From contig NZ_JBEDNQ010000005.1 of the NCBI RefSeq assembly GCF_040105385.1, positions 62,001-126,000 of the forward strand: a stretch of 64,000 nt of DNA. The letters run 5' to 3'. The notes beneath the pieces were generated by a model. The model was not told where the DNA came from and searched no databases. It saw only the letters and a program-made list of their open reading frames with translations. Positions 9,634 to 17,944 of the stretch are shown piece after piece. The translations under genes and the position numbers were made by a program. This DNA is from Pseudonocardia nematodicida (GTDB lineage Bacteria; Actinomycetota; Actinomycetes; Mycobacteriales; Pseudonocardiaceae). The stretch's first letter is position 1; each line of letters starts with the position of its first letter.

Positions 9634-9838
9634 CTCCAGACGGTCCCACGTACCGGCCCGCACCGCGAGTCCACGATGCACCCGGCTGCACGAAAGTGTG
9701 TCGCGGGACCGGACAACCCCTCCTGCCTGGGACGATCCTCCGTCGACTTCGGACCATGATCAGCAGTCCGCGGTGGGCGATTCGTCTCGATCTGCCCGTC
9801 CCGCACCGACTCGGGTCCATTGTGACCTCCGGCGGCGC

Positions 9839-10864
9839 TCAGATCGTCAGGGCCGCGATCCGCTCCCGATGGGCGGCCACGTCGCCGTACTGCCCGGCGA
9901 GCCGCTTCGCGCGCTTGTGGAACAGGTGCGCCTCGTGCTCCCAGGTGTAGCCGATCCCACCGTGGTACTGGATCATCGCCGCGGTCGCCTGCAGCGCGAC
10001 GTCGCTCGCCTTGGCCTTCGCGACGGCGACGGCCAGGTCGACCCCGTCGGGTCCGGCACCGCCGAGTCCGGCGTCGACCGCGTGCGCGGCGTAGAGCGAC
10101 GCGTGCTCGGCCATGGTGACGCCGACGTGCAGGTCGGCCAGCGCGTGCTTGATCGCCTGGAACGAGCCCACCGGGACGCCGAACTGTTCGCGGTCGCGGT
10201 CGTAGGCGACGGTGCGGGTGAGCGCTTCGCGGGCGATGCCGGTCAGGTCCGCCGCGACCAGGACGCGGGCGCGACGCTCGAGCTGCGCGCGCACCTCGGC
10301 GGTCAGGCCCGGGAGCGGCTCGGCCGTCCCGCCGGTGAGCGCGGCCAGCCGGGTGGTGCGGTCGAAGCTGCCCACCGGTGTCGCGGACGCGCCGCTGACC
10401 AGGGCCGGCTCGTCCCACACCGCGACGACGTCGGCGATCCCGCCGTACTCGACCGCGGGCAGGGTGCCGTCCGCCGCCGTCCGCGGCGCGGCCGCGCCGA
10501 TCGCGTCCCCCGCGGCCAGCCGGGGCAGCCAGGCCGCCCGCTGCTCGTCGGAGCCGGCCAGCCGGATCGTCTCGGCCGCCAGCACGGTGCCCCGCCAGGG
10601 CCCCGGCGCGACACCGGCACCGAGCGCGCGGGCGATCACCTGGGCCTCGACGAGGCCGAGCCCCAGACCGTCGTACGCCTCGTCGACGGTGACGGCGAGC
10701 CAGCCCTGCTCCCCGGCCGCCTTCCACAGCGAGGCCGGGTTCCCGCCGGAGTCCGGCTCGTCGACGACGGCGGCGCGGACCGCCGCCGGGTCGAACCGCT
10801 CGCTCAGGTAGCCGCGCACGGCCGCGCCGAACTCGCGCTGCTCGTCGGTCAGTGCGAAGTACAC
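9839..10864 (-). CDS. Acyl-CoA dehydrogenase, short subunit
   Basis: A 341-residue flavoprotein of the acyl-CoA dehydrogenase family, starting MYFALTDEQREFGAAVRGYL. It shows the helical N-terminus (QGWLAVTVDEAYDGLGLGLV), a divergent middle beta domain and the C-terminal helix pair (TVAYDRDREQFGVPVGSFQA, GGIGYTWEHEAHLFHKRAKR). It lies nine bases after a second acyl-CoA dehydrogenase, an arrangement typical of FadE pairs in actinobacteria that form alpha2beta2 heterotetramers in steroid or branched-acid catabolism. The weak middle domain fits the partner role in such a complex. The substrate is unknown. Confidence 0.87.
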   Translation of the reverse strand: MYFALTDEQREFGAAVRGYLSERFDPAAVRAAVVDEPDSGGNPASLWKAAGEQGWLAVTVDEAYDGLGLGLVEAQVIARALGAGVAPGPWRGTVLAAETIRLAGSDEQRAAWLPRLAAGDAIGAAAPRTAADGTLPAVEYGGIADVVAVWDEPALVSGASATPVGSFDRTTRLAALTGGTAEPLPGLTAEVRAQLERRARVLVAADLTGIAREALTRTVAYDRDREQFGVPVGSFQAIKHALADLHVGVTMAEHASLYAAHAVDAGLGGAGPDGVDLAVAVAKAKASDVALQATAAMIQYHGGIGYTWEHEAHLFHKRAKRLAGQYGDVAAHRERIAALTI

Positions 10865-10873
10865 CTGGTCCCC

Positions 10874-12046
10874 CTACCGCGGCAGGCCGAGCACGCGCTC
10901 GGCGGTGATCGTGCGCTGGACCTGGGACGAGCCGCCCCAGATGGTGACCGAGCGGGACCACATGGCCTGGGCGTGCATCGGCCGCAGATCCGTTCCGTCC
11001 GGCAGCAGGTCGAGCGTGGCGTGCTCACCGAGGATCCGGTCGCAGACCTCCCACAGGTCCTGGAACGCCTCGGACCACTGCAGCTTGGTCATCGACGCCT
11101 CGAAGCCCAGGTCCCGGCCCTGCTCGACCTCGGTCAGCACGTGCATCGAGTGCAGCCGCAGGCACTCCAGCTCGGTCAGCACCCGGGCGAGCTCGTCACG
11201 GACCACCGGATCGGTGTCCCGGCCGAGCCGGCGGGCGACCGCGACGATCTCGTCGTACTGCCGGCGGAACTCGGTGTACTGGGAGATGCCCGATGCCCCG
11301 CGCTCGAAGGAGAGCAGCAGCATCGCCGTGCGCCAGCCGTCGCCGATCTCGCCGAGGCAGTCGGTGACCGGGACGCGGGCGTCGTCGAAGAAGACCTCAC
11401 CGAACTCGCTCGCGCCGCTCATCTGGCGCAGCGGACGGGCCTGCACGCCGGGCTGGTTCATGTCGATCAGCAGCATGCTGATGCCGCGGTGCCGTTCCGA
11501 GCCGGGCTCGGTCCGGACCAGGGCGAAGATCTTGTCGCCGTGCACCGCATTGGTCGTCCAGACCTTCTGCCCGTTGACGACGAACTCGTCGCCGTCGCGC
11601 ACACCGCGGGTCGCCAGCGCGGCGAGATCGGAGCCGGCGCCGGGCTCGGAGAAGCCCTGGCACCAGATCACCTCGTTGCGCAGCAGCGGGCCGATGATCT
11701 CCTCGCGCTGGGCGTCGGTGCCGATCGCCATCACCGTCGGGGCGAGGAAGGCCAGGCCCAGCGGGTTCACCGTGCGCGGCGCGTGTGCGCGGACCATCTC
11801 CTCGTCGTAGACCGCCTTCATCCCCGGGGTACCGCCGCGGCCGCCATAGGCGACGGGCCACTCGATCCCGGCGAACCCGGCGTCGGCCTTGTCCCGCTCC
11901 CAGTCACGACGGAGCCGGAAGCTCTCGTCGTCGCCGAGGGACTCCCAGAACCCGGGCCGGGCCCACTCCTCGGGGACGTGCGCGGCGAGCCAGGACCGCA
12001 GCTCGCTGCGGAACTCCTCCTCGGCCGGGGTGAAGGTCAGGTCCAT
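10874..12046 (-). CDS. Acyl-CoA dehydrogenase, long subunit
   Basis: A 390-residue acyl-CoA dehydrogenase starting MDLTFTPAEEEFRSELRSWL. FAD/substrate motifs are clear: WCQGFSEPGAGSDLAALATR, VNGQKVWTTNAVHGDKIFAL and FFDDARVPVTDCLGEIGDGW. The C-terminus is SVTIWGGSSQVQRTITAERV. The ATG at 12046 is preceded by an AGAGGAA ribosome-binding site. With the following gene, nine bases away, it probably forms a two-gene operon encoding a heteromeric dehydrogenase for a CoA-activated acid. The presence of FAD-contact residues here and their weakness in the partner is consistent with the known alpha2beta2 FadE complexes; the substrate is not inferable. Confidence 0.9.
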   Translation of the reverse strand: MDLTFTPAEEEFRSELRSWLAAHVPEEWARPGFWESLGDDESFRLRRDWERDKADAGFAGIEWPVAYGGRGGTPGMKAVYDEEMVRAHAPRTVNPLGLAFLAPTVMAIGTDAQREEIIGPLLRNEVIWCQGFSEPGAGSDLAALATRGVRDGDEFVVNGQKVWTTNAVHGDKIFALVRTEPGSERHRGISMLLIDMNQPGVQARPLRQMSGASEFGEVFFDDARVPVTDCLGEIGDGWRTAMLLLSFERGASGISQYTEFRRQYDEIVAVARRLGRDTDPVVRDELARVLTELECLRLHSMHVLTEVEQGRDLGFEASMTKLQWSEAFQDLWEVCDRILGEHATLDLLPDGTDLRPMHAQAMWSRSVTIWGGSSQVQRTITAERVLGLPR

Positions 12047-12179
12047 CGGTGCACCGTTCCTCTGCTGCGTCGACGGTCGGTCGGCGATCGCTCCCGGCCA
12101 CCCTTGCATACTCGTCGGTAACCTGCCGACCCCGGCGTGCCGCGTGACCGACCCGGTATGCGGGGAGTAGCATCGCGGT

Positions 12180-12422
12180 ATGCGCAGCGAACGGGTGACG
12201 GTCACGCTGCCGGCCGAGCTGGTGGCAGAGGCGCGGGACGCGGTGTCCCGCGGATCGGCGGCGAGCCTGTCCGCCTACGTGGCGGAGGCCGTGAGGTCCC
12301 GGCAGGACCGGGACAACTCCCTGGCCGCCCTGGCCAGCCTCTACGGCGGTCCGCCGCCGGCCGACGAGCTGGAGACCGCGCGGCGTTCGCTGCGCCCGGT
12401 CCCGCCCGTGGCCGTCGGCTGA
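12180..12422 (+). CDS. Ribbon-helix-helix antitoxin (VapB-like)
   Basis: An 80-residue protein starting MRSERVTVTLPAELVAEARD. The strand-helix-helix pattern, RVTVTLPAELVAEARDAV followed by SLSAYVAEAVRSRQ, is that of RHH/CopG-type DNA-binding antitoxins. The C-terminal tail is Pro-rich and probably wraps the toxin. A GGGGAG ribosome-binding site precedes the ATG. The PIN-like gene follows after eight bases. Antitoxins of this type autoregulate their operon. Confidence 0.82.
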   Translation: MRSERVTVTLPAELVAEARDAVSRGSAASLSAYVAEAVRSRQDRDNSLAALASLYGGPPPADELETARRSLRPVPPVAVG

Positions 12423-12430
12423 GCCGCGCG

Positions 12431-12823
12431 ATGATCGGCGGACGCGTACTCGACGCATCGGCGCTGGCCGCTTTCGCGACCGGCCGTCCCGTCTACATGC
12501 GGGCCCTGGTGTGGGCCGCGGTGGAGGAGAACATCGTGCTCGCGGTGCCCAGCGCCGCGCTCGGCCGGGCCTGGTCCATGGTCGGCCCCGAGCACCACTC
12601 GGCCCTGCAGGTCCTGCTCGGCCTGCCGAACACCGTGATCCACGAGCTCTCCCCCGAGGGCGCCCAGGAGGCCGGGCTGCTGCTCGCCTCCCAGGGGCTG
12701 GACGACATCGTCACCGGCCAGGTCGTCACCACGGCCCGGCGGCGCGGCTGGCCCGCCGTGACCGGGGACCCCGGGACGCTGCGCAAGCTGGACCCGATGG
12801 TCCCGATCGAAGAGCTGCCCTGA
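12431..12823 (+). CDS. PIN-domain toxin, VapC-like
   Basis: A 130-residue protein, MIGGRVLDASALAAFATGRP onward. Conserved PIN acidic residues are D8 (in VLDASAL), D91/D92 (GLDDIVTGQVVTTARRRGW) and D113 (AVTGDPGTL). The usual Glu in the second acidic motif is not evident: VPSAALGRAW stands where VPxxxxxE is expected, so the active site may be degenerate. PIN toxins cleave RNA, often tRNA, in a Mg-dependent way. It is paired with the upstream RHH antitoxin. A 13-bp tandem duplication (about 12816-12841) straddles the stop codon. Confidence 0.75.
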   Translation: MIGGRVLDASALAAFATGRPVYMRALVWAAVEENIVLAVPSAALGRAWSMVGPEHHSALQVLLGLPNTVIHELSPEGAQEAGLLLASQGLDDIVTGQVVTTARRRGWPAVTGDPGTLRKLDPMVPIEELP

Positions 12824-12847
12824 TCCGCTGCCCTGATCCGTCGATGA

Positions 12848-13615
12848 TCAGGCGGCGTCGCCGTCCCGGAGCCGTGCGCTCAGCCGGGCCAGCTCGTCGT
12901 CGGTCAGGCCGTGCTCGCGCAGCCACCCGACGGGGCCGCCGTGGCGCTCGTCGAGCAGCCGCAGGAACGCGGCCATGACCTCGGCGCGCGGGCGGTGCCG
13001 GTCGATCTCCTCCGGCGGGGGCATGGGCTGCCCGGCCGCGGTCGTCCAGCGCCGGAACAGCGCGGTGATCCGGGTCGCGGACAGCGCGTAGTCGGCCACC
13101 ACCTCGTCCCGCGGGACCCCCGCGGCCGACGCGATCAGCGCGACCAGCACGCCCGTCCGGTCCTTGCCGGCCGCGCAGTGCACGACGGTCGCGCCCTCGT
13201 CGAGCTCGGCGACCCGGCGCACGCCCTCCACCACGTTCGCGGCGCGGTGACCGAGGTAGGCCAGGTAGTGGCCGACCATCGGGTCGGCGTCGTCGCCGAG
13301 CTCGGGCAGCGCGGCGATCTCGCGCCCCTCCTCCGGGATGAAGCTGAGCCGGTGCACGACGACGCCGGCCTCGGCCAGCGCCCCGGCGCCGTACATCGCC
13401 AGCTCGTCGTCCTTGCGCAGGTCCAGCACCTGGACGACGCCGTACTCGCCGGTCAACCGGGCCACGTCGGCCGGGCTGAGCCCCTCCAGGGACTCGGTGC
13501 GGATCAGCACCCCGGTCCGGAGGCTGCCACCCCCGGCCAGCGGCAGGCCGCCGACGTCACGGGCGTTGGCGAGGCCGTCGAAGGTCAGCCAGCGGTCCCG
13601 CGCGAGATCGGTCAC
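12848..13615 (-). CDS. Tyrosine-protein phosphatase (PtpB-like)
   Basis: A 255-residue enzyme with GTG start at 13615 (VTDLARDRWLTFDGLANARD). The N-terminal NARDVGGLPLAGGGSLRTGV and the active-site P-loop VVHCAAGKDRTGVLVALIAS (Cys nucleophile and Arg of HCxxGxxR) place it in the Tyr_phosphatase3/PtpB family. The Lys in the loop (AAGKDR) suggests dual or lipid phosphatase ability, as reported for M. tuberculosis PtpB. It is probably cytosolic, since no signal peptide is seen. It converges with the PIN toxin gene, leaving 24 bases. Confidence 0.9.
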   Translation of the reverse strand: MTDLARDRWLTFDGLANARDVGGLPLAGGGSLRTGVLIRTESLEGLSPADVARLTGEYGVVQVLDLRKDDELAMYGAGALAEAGVVVHRLSFIPEEGREIAALPELGDDADPMVGHYLAYLGHRAANVVEGVRRVAELDEGATVVHCAAGKDRTGVLVALIASAAGVPRDEVVADYALSATRITALFRRWTTAAGQPMPPPEEIDRHRPRAEVMAAFLRLLDERHGGPVGWLREHGLTDDELARLSARLRDGDAA

Positions 13616-13725
13616 GCCGTCCAGAATAGGTGCTTCCGGCCCGGTCCGGACAGGCGTCGAGGGGCTCTCCGGCCCGGGTCCACCGCCCGCCGGACGAGGT
13701 CGGCGCCCGTGGGCGCCGGGTGATC

Positions 13726-14196
13726 TCACCGCCCGTGCACGGGCGGGCGCCGCAGTGCCGGAGGCAGCCGCCGGGCCCCGTCGCCCAGCACCGATGCGGC
13801 GTCGTCCGGGTTCACCAGCTGGCAGGAGGTCATCGACAGGCACCCGCAGCCGATACAGCCGTCCAGCCCGTCGCGCAGGGCGGTGAGGGCCTCGATCTGC
13901 TCGTCGAGCCGGCCCCGCCAGGAGCGCGACAGCCGCGCCCAGTCGGTCTTGGTCGGGGTCCGCTCGGCCGGGAGCGAGTCGAGTGCCGCCCGCACCTCGT
14001 CGAGCCCGATGCCGATCGAGCGCGCCGCCCGCACGAACGCCAGCCGCCGCAGGACACTGCGCCGGTAGCGGCGCTGCCCGCCCGCGGTACGGCTCGCGGT
14101 GATCAGCCCCTCGCGCTCGTAGTAGCGCAGCGCGGAGTGCGGGAACCCGCTCCGTTCGACGATCTCCCCGATGGTCAGCAGATCGCTCGACTCCAT
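13726..14196 (-). CDS. soxR: Redox-sensitive MerR-type activator SoxR
   Basis: A 156-residue MerR protein starting MESSDLLTIGEIVERSGFPH. A winged helix with SALRYYEREGLITASRTAGG is followed by a coiled-coil dimer helix and the cluster motif CIGCGCLSMTSC, the diagnostic four-cysteine [2Fe-2S] site of SoxR. In actinobacteria SoxR responds to redox-active compounds and induces efflux pumps and oxidoreductases rather than soxS. A matching dyad lies 65-80 bases upstream (14261-14276), so autoregulation is likely. A similar dyad occurs before the transketolase genes at 43.9 kb. Confidence 0.95.
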   Translation of the reverse strand: MESSDLLTIGEIVERSGFPHSALRYYEREGLITASRTAGGQRRYRRSVLRRLAFVRAARSIGIGLDEVRAALDSLPAERTPTKTDWARLSRSWRGRLDEQIEALTALRDGLDGCIGCGCLSMTSCQLVNPDDAASVLGDGARRLPPALRRPPVHGR

Positions 14197-14576
14197 GCCC
14201 TCACACTCCCCGCGGGGCGCCGTGGGACCACTCCGGACGCCCCTTCGCCTACTGCGAACTCTGAAGCTCGCTTCAGTATCACGCCGCTCGGCGCGAGCCC
14301 GCCACCTGCGGCGACCGCCGCCGGTCACGGCCGATCGGCCGTCCGGCGGGTTGCCTGCGAAACATCCTCAAGATCGAGTCTTCGGTGAGCGGTATGTCCG
14401 ATCCGCCGACCGGTACCCCCGGGGCTGGACCCACCCGGCGGCTCGCTCTACTGTGCTCTGCAGTCATCACGGCCCGATCACGAGCGGGCTGTGAGCCGGA
14501 CTCCCCACCGGCTCACCCGGGACCCCCGACCCGGCCGCTCGTGGTCGAGCCGACCGTGATTGCGAAAGGTTCCCCC
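14197..14576. other. Intergenic region upstream of soxR and lytic transglycosylase
   Basis: A 380-base gap between divergent genes. It holds the SoxR-box-like dyad (14261-14276), and a hairpin around 14492-14517 (TGAGCCGG...CCGGCTCA) in the leader of the transglycosylase gene. No further gene, tRNA or recognised riboswitch is seen. A long leader before a peptidoglycan-lysing enzyme could be regulatory, but no known motif was matched. Confidence 0.5.
14261..14276. promoter_or_regulatory. SoxR-box-like dyad
   Basis: CTGAAGCTCGCTTCAG is a perfect 7+2+7 inverted repeat upstream of soxR. It resembles the actinobacterial SoxR consensus (CCTCAAGCNNGCTTGAGG) apart from the C-to-G change in each half-site. 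In the soxR orientation it follows a TGATAC sequence, as expected for MerR-type promoters with the dyad inside the spacer. Confidence 0.6.
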
Positions 14577-15452
14577 TTGTCAGGACACCGCTCCCCCGGT
14601 GCCCGCCATGCGTTTCCCCGGCCTGTGGCGACCGCACCCGCAGCGATGACCGCTGCACGCTCCATCCGCTCCCCGAAACCCGGCTACGCCCCGCGTCACG
14701 CGGCCCGCCGCGCCGGGACGACGACCGCCGCCACCGGCGCCGCGTTCGGGGTGCTCGCCTCCGGCGCGTTCGCCGTCGTCCCGTCCGTCCTGGACGGGAC
14801 CGCCGCGGAGGCCGAGGCCGAGGAGGCCAGCACGGCCACCACGCTGGCCGCGCACTCCGCGACGATCCCGTCGGCCGTGAGCGCGCCGGACGGCGGCCCG
14901 GCCGGTCACTTCAGCCCCGTCTCGTTCGACGGTGCGGGTGTCGCGGGCGCGCTGCAGGCCGCTGCGCCGGCCGACGACGCCGACCTGGCCTCGATGGGCA
15001 AGGCTCGGGAGATCGCCGCGCAGATCGCCGAGGAGCACCGGCTGGCCGCCGAGGCCGAGGCGAAGCGGATCGCCGAGCGCGCCGAGCTGGACTCGCTGAT
15101 CTCGCAGGGCGGCGTGGACGCCTGGATCGCCGAGGCGCTGGACCACATGGGTCTCCCGCAGTCGTACGCGGCGGGGGTGAAGAACATCATCATGAAGGAG
15201 TCCACCGGCAACCCCGACGCCATCAACAACTGGGACTCCAACGCCGCCCGCGGCACGCCGTCGGAGGGCCTGATGCAGGTCATCCCGTCGACCTTCGCGG
15301 CCTACGTGCACCCCGACTTCGCGCACCAGGACATCACCCACCCGATCGCGAACATCACCGCGGGCGTCCGGTACATGATCGACCGCTACGGCGAGGAGAC
15401 GCTGGCCTCGGGCGGGCGCACCAACGCCTCCGGCAGCTACATCGGCTACTAG
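14577..15452 (+). CDS. Secreted lytic transglycosylase (SLT domain)
   Basis: About 291 residues from a TTG at 14577, chosen because GAAAGG sits seven bases upstream. The N-terminus has basic residues and a hydrophobic stretch (ATGAAFGVLASGAFAVVPSV) serving as signal or anchor. A charged helical segment (KAREIAAQIAEEHRLAAEAE) is probably coiled coil. The C-terminal SLT domain has the catalytic Glu in NIIMKESTGNPDAINNWDSN, followed by GLMQVIPSTFAAYV and the NITAGVRYMIDRYG motif. It cleaves peptidoglycan glycan strands in the wall. A strong hairpin terminator follows 12 bases after the stop. Confidence 0.88.
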   Translation: MSGHRSPGARHAFPRPVATAPAAMTAARSIRSPKPGYAPRHAARRAGTTTAATGAAFGVLASGAFAVVPSVLDGTAAEAEAEEASTATTLAAHSATIPSAVSAPDGGPAGHFSPVSFDGAGVAGALQAAAPADDADLASMGKAREIAAQIAEEHRLAAEAEAKRIAERAELDSLISQGGVDAWIAEALDHMGLPQSYAAGVKNIIMKESTGNPDAINNWDSNAARGTPSEGLMQVIPSTFAAYVHPDFAHQDITHPIANITAGVRYMIDRYGEETLASGGRTNASGSYIGY

Positions 15453-15464
15453 CTCGTCCGAGCC

Positions 15465-15504
15465 TGCACCCCGCCGCACGGTCACGTACCGTGGGCGGGG
15501 TGCA
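15465..15504 (+). terminator. Intrinsic-type terminator
   Basis: TGCACCCCGCC (15465-15475) pairs perfectly with GGCGGGGTGCA (15494-15504), and the interior CACGGT/ACCGTG extends the stem. It lies just after the transglycosylase stop. Confidence 0.7.
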
Positions 15505-15612
15505 ACGGCTCGTGTGACGACGGTCCGGCGGGATGACCTGTCCGCCGTCGTCATCAGCGGAGACGGTTACACTCCGTCCGACCTCTGAGTGGCCGGAAGG
15601 AGCCCTCTGCTC

Positions 15613-17676
15613 GTGACGCCTCCCGGTGGAGCCTCGTCGCCCCGCACCGGTACCGCCCCGAGCGGTTCGGGAACGCGCTTCCGGCCAGAGCTCCAAGGAC
15701 TCCGTGCCCTCGCGGTCGCGCTCGTCGTCGTCTACCACGTCTGGTTCGACCGCGTCTCCGGCGGCGTCGACGTCTTCTTCCTGATCACCGGCTTCCTCAT
15801 CATCGGGGGGCTGTACCGCGCGGGCACCCGCGGCGGGATCGACCTGGTGCGGACCTGGCGCCGCCAGCTGTCCCGGCTACTGCCCGCGATCACCGTCGTG
15901 CTGGCGGCGGGGATCCCCGCCGGGGCGCTGCTGCTCCCGGAGAACCGCTGGATCGACACGATCCGCGAGACGGTCGCCTCCCTGCTGTTCGTGCAGAACT
16001 GGCAGCTGGCGCACGACGCCGTCGACTACGCCGCGCGCGGCAACGCCGTCAGCATCGCCCAGCACTTCTGGTCGCTGTCGATCCAGGGACAGTTCTATCT
16101 CGTCGCGCCACTGCTGGTGGCCGGCGTCGTCCTCGCCGCCCGCCGCGACGGCGGCGACCTGCACGCCCGGCTGACCGGCACGCTGCTGGTGATCGGTGGC
16201 GCGTCGCTGGCGTACTCGGTCTACCTGACCCTGGTCAACCAGCCGCTGGCCTACTTCCACTCGCTGACCCGGGTGTGGGAGTTCGCGCTGGGCGGCCTGC
16301 TCGCGTTGTGGATCTCCCGGATCGAGCACCGGCCGGAGCTGACCCCGGGCGCCCGGGCGGCGCTGGGCTGGTTCGGCGTGCTGGCGCTGGTCTCCTGCGG
16401 TGTGCTGCTGCAGGTCGAGCGCGCGTTCCCGGGCTGGGCCGCGCTGTGGCCGACGCTGGCCGCCGCGATGGTGCTCGTCGCCGGGCAGAGCGGGCACCGG
16501 CTCGGCGTCGACCGCCTGCTGTCCGGGCGGCTGATGAAGGGCCTCGGCGACATCAGCTTCCCGCTCTACCTGTGGCACTGGCCGATCCTGATCCTGGTAC
16601 TGGTCAGCACCGACCGGGACCGGCTCGGGCTCTACTCCGGCGCCGCGGTGATCGCCGTGTCGCTGGTGCTGGCCTGGCTCACCCACCGCTACGTCGAGCA
16701 GCCGATCCAGCGGCTGGACGTGCGGCACGCGCTGCGCACCGGCGGGGCGCTCGCGCTCGTCGTGGTGGTCGGCGCCGCCGCCTGGCTCGGCGTGGCCTGG
16801 GCGCGCTCGTCGGTCGAGGTGGAGCCGGGCTCGGCCACCCACCCCGGCGCCGTCGCCCTGGCCCCCGGCTTCGAGTACGCCGGCTACGCCGAGGAGGCCC
16901 CCACCGCGGAGGTCGACCTGGCCCCGTCGCTGGTCGAGGCGGGTGACGACTGGAGCTACCGGCGCGGTGAGTGGAACTGCGAGGAGATCGACCGGCCCGA
17001 GGTCTTCCGCTGCGTGATCCCGGCGCCCGAGCCGGAGACCGCCGAGCGCCAGGTCGCGGTCGTCGGCGACTCGCATGCCCAGCAGTACGTCGCCTCGATC
17101 ATGCCGGTCGCCGAGGAGCGGAACTGGGAGATCATCGGCTTCTTCCGGGGCGCCTGCCCGATGTCGACCGTGGCCGAGTCCGAGTGGGCCCACCCGGGTT
17201 GCGCGGAGTGGAACGCCGAGGTCGCCGAGCAGCTCGTCGAGGAGCGGCCCGATGCCGTCCTCACCCTCGCCACCCGCGAGGTGCGCCCCGGACTGACCGA
17301 GGTCACGCCGCAGGGATTCGTCGAGTCCTGGCAGCGGCTGGACGCCGAGGGCATCGCGGTGGTCGCGGTGCGGGACAACCCGCGCCCGCCGTTCTTCGTC
17401 CCGGACTGCATCAGCCGGGAGGGCCGCGGCTCGGAGCTCTGCGGGATGCCGCGCGACGACGTGTACCACTCGCTGCCACCGTGGGCGGCGATCCCGGACC
17501 TCCCGCCGAGCACCACGTTCATCGACACCGCGCCGGCCATCTGCGAGGCGGACGTCTGCCCCGCCGAGATCGGCAACGTCATGGTCTACATGGACGACAA
17601 CCACCTGACCGCAACCTACGCCGAGTCGATGGCCCCGTACTTCGCCGAGCACTTCGAGCGTGAGCTCGGCTGGTGA
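15613..17676 (+). CDS. OatA-like acyltransferase (AT3 plus SGNH domain)
   Basis: About 687 residues. The N-terminal acyltransferase-3 membrane domain (residues about 25-410) has RFRPELQGLRALAVALVVVY with the catalytic His in VVYHVWFDRVSGGVDVFF, about ten helices, and LGDISFPLYLWHWPILILV. After a linker, a periplasmic SGNH hydrolase domain shows VVGDSHAQQY (block I, Ser) and DDNHLTATYA (Asp/His pair). Such proteins O-acetylate peptidoglycan, polysaccharide or glycolipid at the cell surface. The GTG at 15613 is preceded by AAGGAG and preferred over a GTG at 15589. The neighbouring lytic transglycosylase makes a wall-related role plausible, since O-acetylation blocks lytic enzymes. Confidence 0.9.
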   Translation: MTPPGGASSPRTGTAPSGSGTRFRPELQGLRALAVALVVVYHVWFDRVSGGVDVFFLITGFLIIGGLYRAGTRGGIDLVRTWRRQLSRLLPAITVVLAAGIPAGALLLPENRWIDTIRETVASLLFVQNWQLAHDAVDYAARGNAVSIAQHFWSLSIQGQFYLVAPLLVAGVVLAARRDGGDLHARLTGTLLVIGGASLAYSVYLTLVNQPLAYFHSLTRVWEFALGGLLALWISRIEHRPELTPGARAALGWFGVLALVSCGVLLQVERAFPGWAALWPTLAAAMVLVAGQSGHRLGVDRLLSGRLMKGLGDISFPLYLWHWPILILVLVSTDRDRLGLYSGAAVIAVSLVLAWLTHRYVEQPIQRLDVRHALRTGGALALVVVVGAAAWLGVAWARSSVEVEPGSATHPGAVALAPGFEYAGYAEEAPTAEVDLAPSLVEAGDDWSYRRGEWNCEEIDRPEVFRCVIPAPEPETAERQVAVVGDSHAQQYVASIMPVAEERNWEIIGFFRGACPMSTVAESEWAHPGCAEWNAEVAEQLVEERPDAVLTLATREVRPGLTEVTPQGFVESWQRLDAEGIAVVAVRDNPRPPFFVPDCISREGRGSELCGMPRDDVYHSLPPWAAIPDLPPSTTFIDTAPAICEADVCPAEIGNVMVYMDDNHLTATYAESMAPYFAEHFERELGW

Positions 17677-17695
17677 GGCCCGGGCCGACCGGGTC

Positions 17696-17911
17696 TCAGG
17701 CCGGGCGGGCCTCGGCACCGTCCACCGCGACGACGTCGCCACGGCGTAGCTGAGCACCCCGCCGGTGCTCCGGCGTCCCGTTGACCGTCACCAGGCCGGC
17801 CTCGAGCAGCTCGCGGGCGTGCACGCCGTCCTCCGCGAGGTTCGCCAGCTTCAGGAACTGGCCGATCCGGATCGGCTCGGTACTGATCGGCACGTCGATC
17901 GGGGTCGTCAT
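17696..17911 (-). CDS. Small S4-domain RNA-binding protein
   Basis: A 71-residue protein starting MTTPIDVPISTEPIRIGQFL. It is essentially one S4 domain: RIGQFLKLANLAEDGVHARE, then LLEAGLVTVNGTPEHRRGAQ, ending GDVVAVDG. It belongs to the YaaA/YbcJ-like stand-alone S4 proteins, which bind structured RNA, probably on the ribosome. It is divergent from the methyltransferase gene with 33 bases between, and convergent with the acyltransferase gene. Confidence 0.87.
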   Translation of the reverse strand: MTTPIDVPISTEPIRIGQFLKLANLAEDGVHARELLEAGLVTVNGTPEHRRGAQLRRGDVVAVDGAEARPA

Positions 17912-17944
17912 GGCGCCATTCTGCGCGCCGTAGCATCCACCGGC

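Noticed and set aside
9266..12121. Long plus-strand open frame opposite the acyl-CoA dehydrogenases
   Set aside because: Antisense shadow caused by high GC. Its composition is Arg/Gly/Pro/His-rich, with no family motifs, whereas the minus strand encodes clear enzymes.
14385..14576. c-di-AMP (ydaO-type) riboswitch before the lytic transglycosylase
   Set aside because: Such riboswitches often precede actinobacterial wall-lysis genes, but the conserved ydaO blocks were not found; only a simple hairpin is seen.
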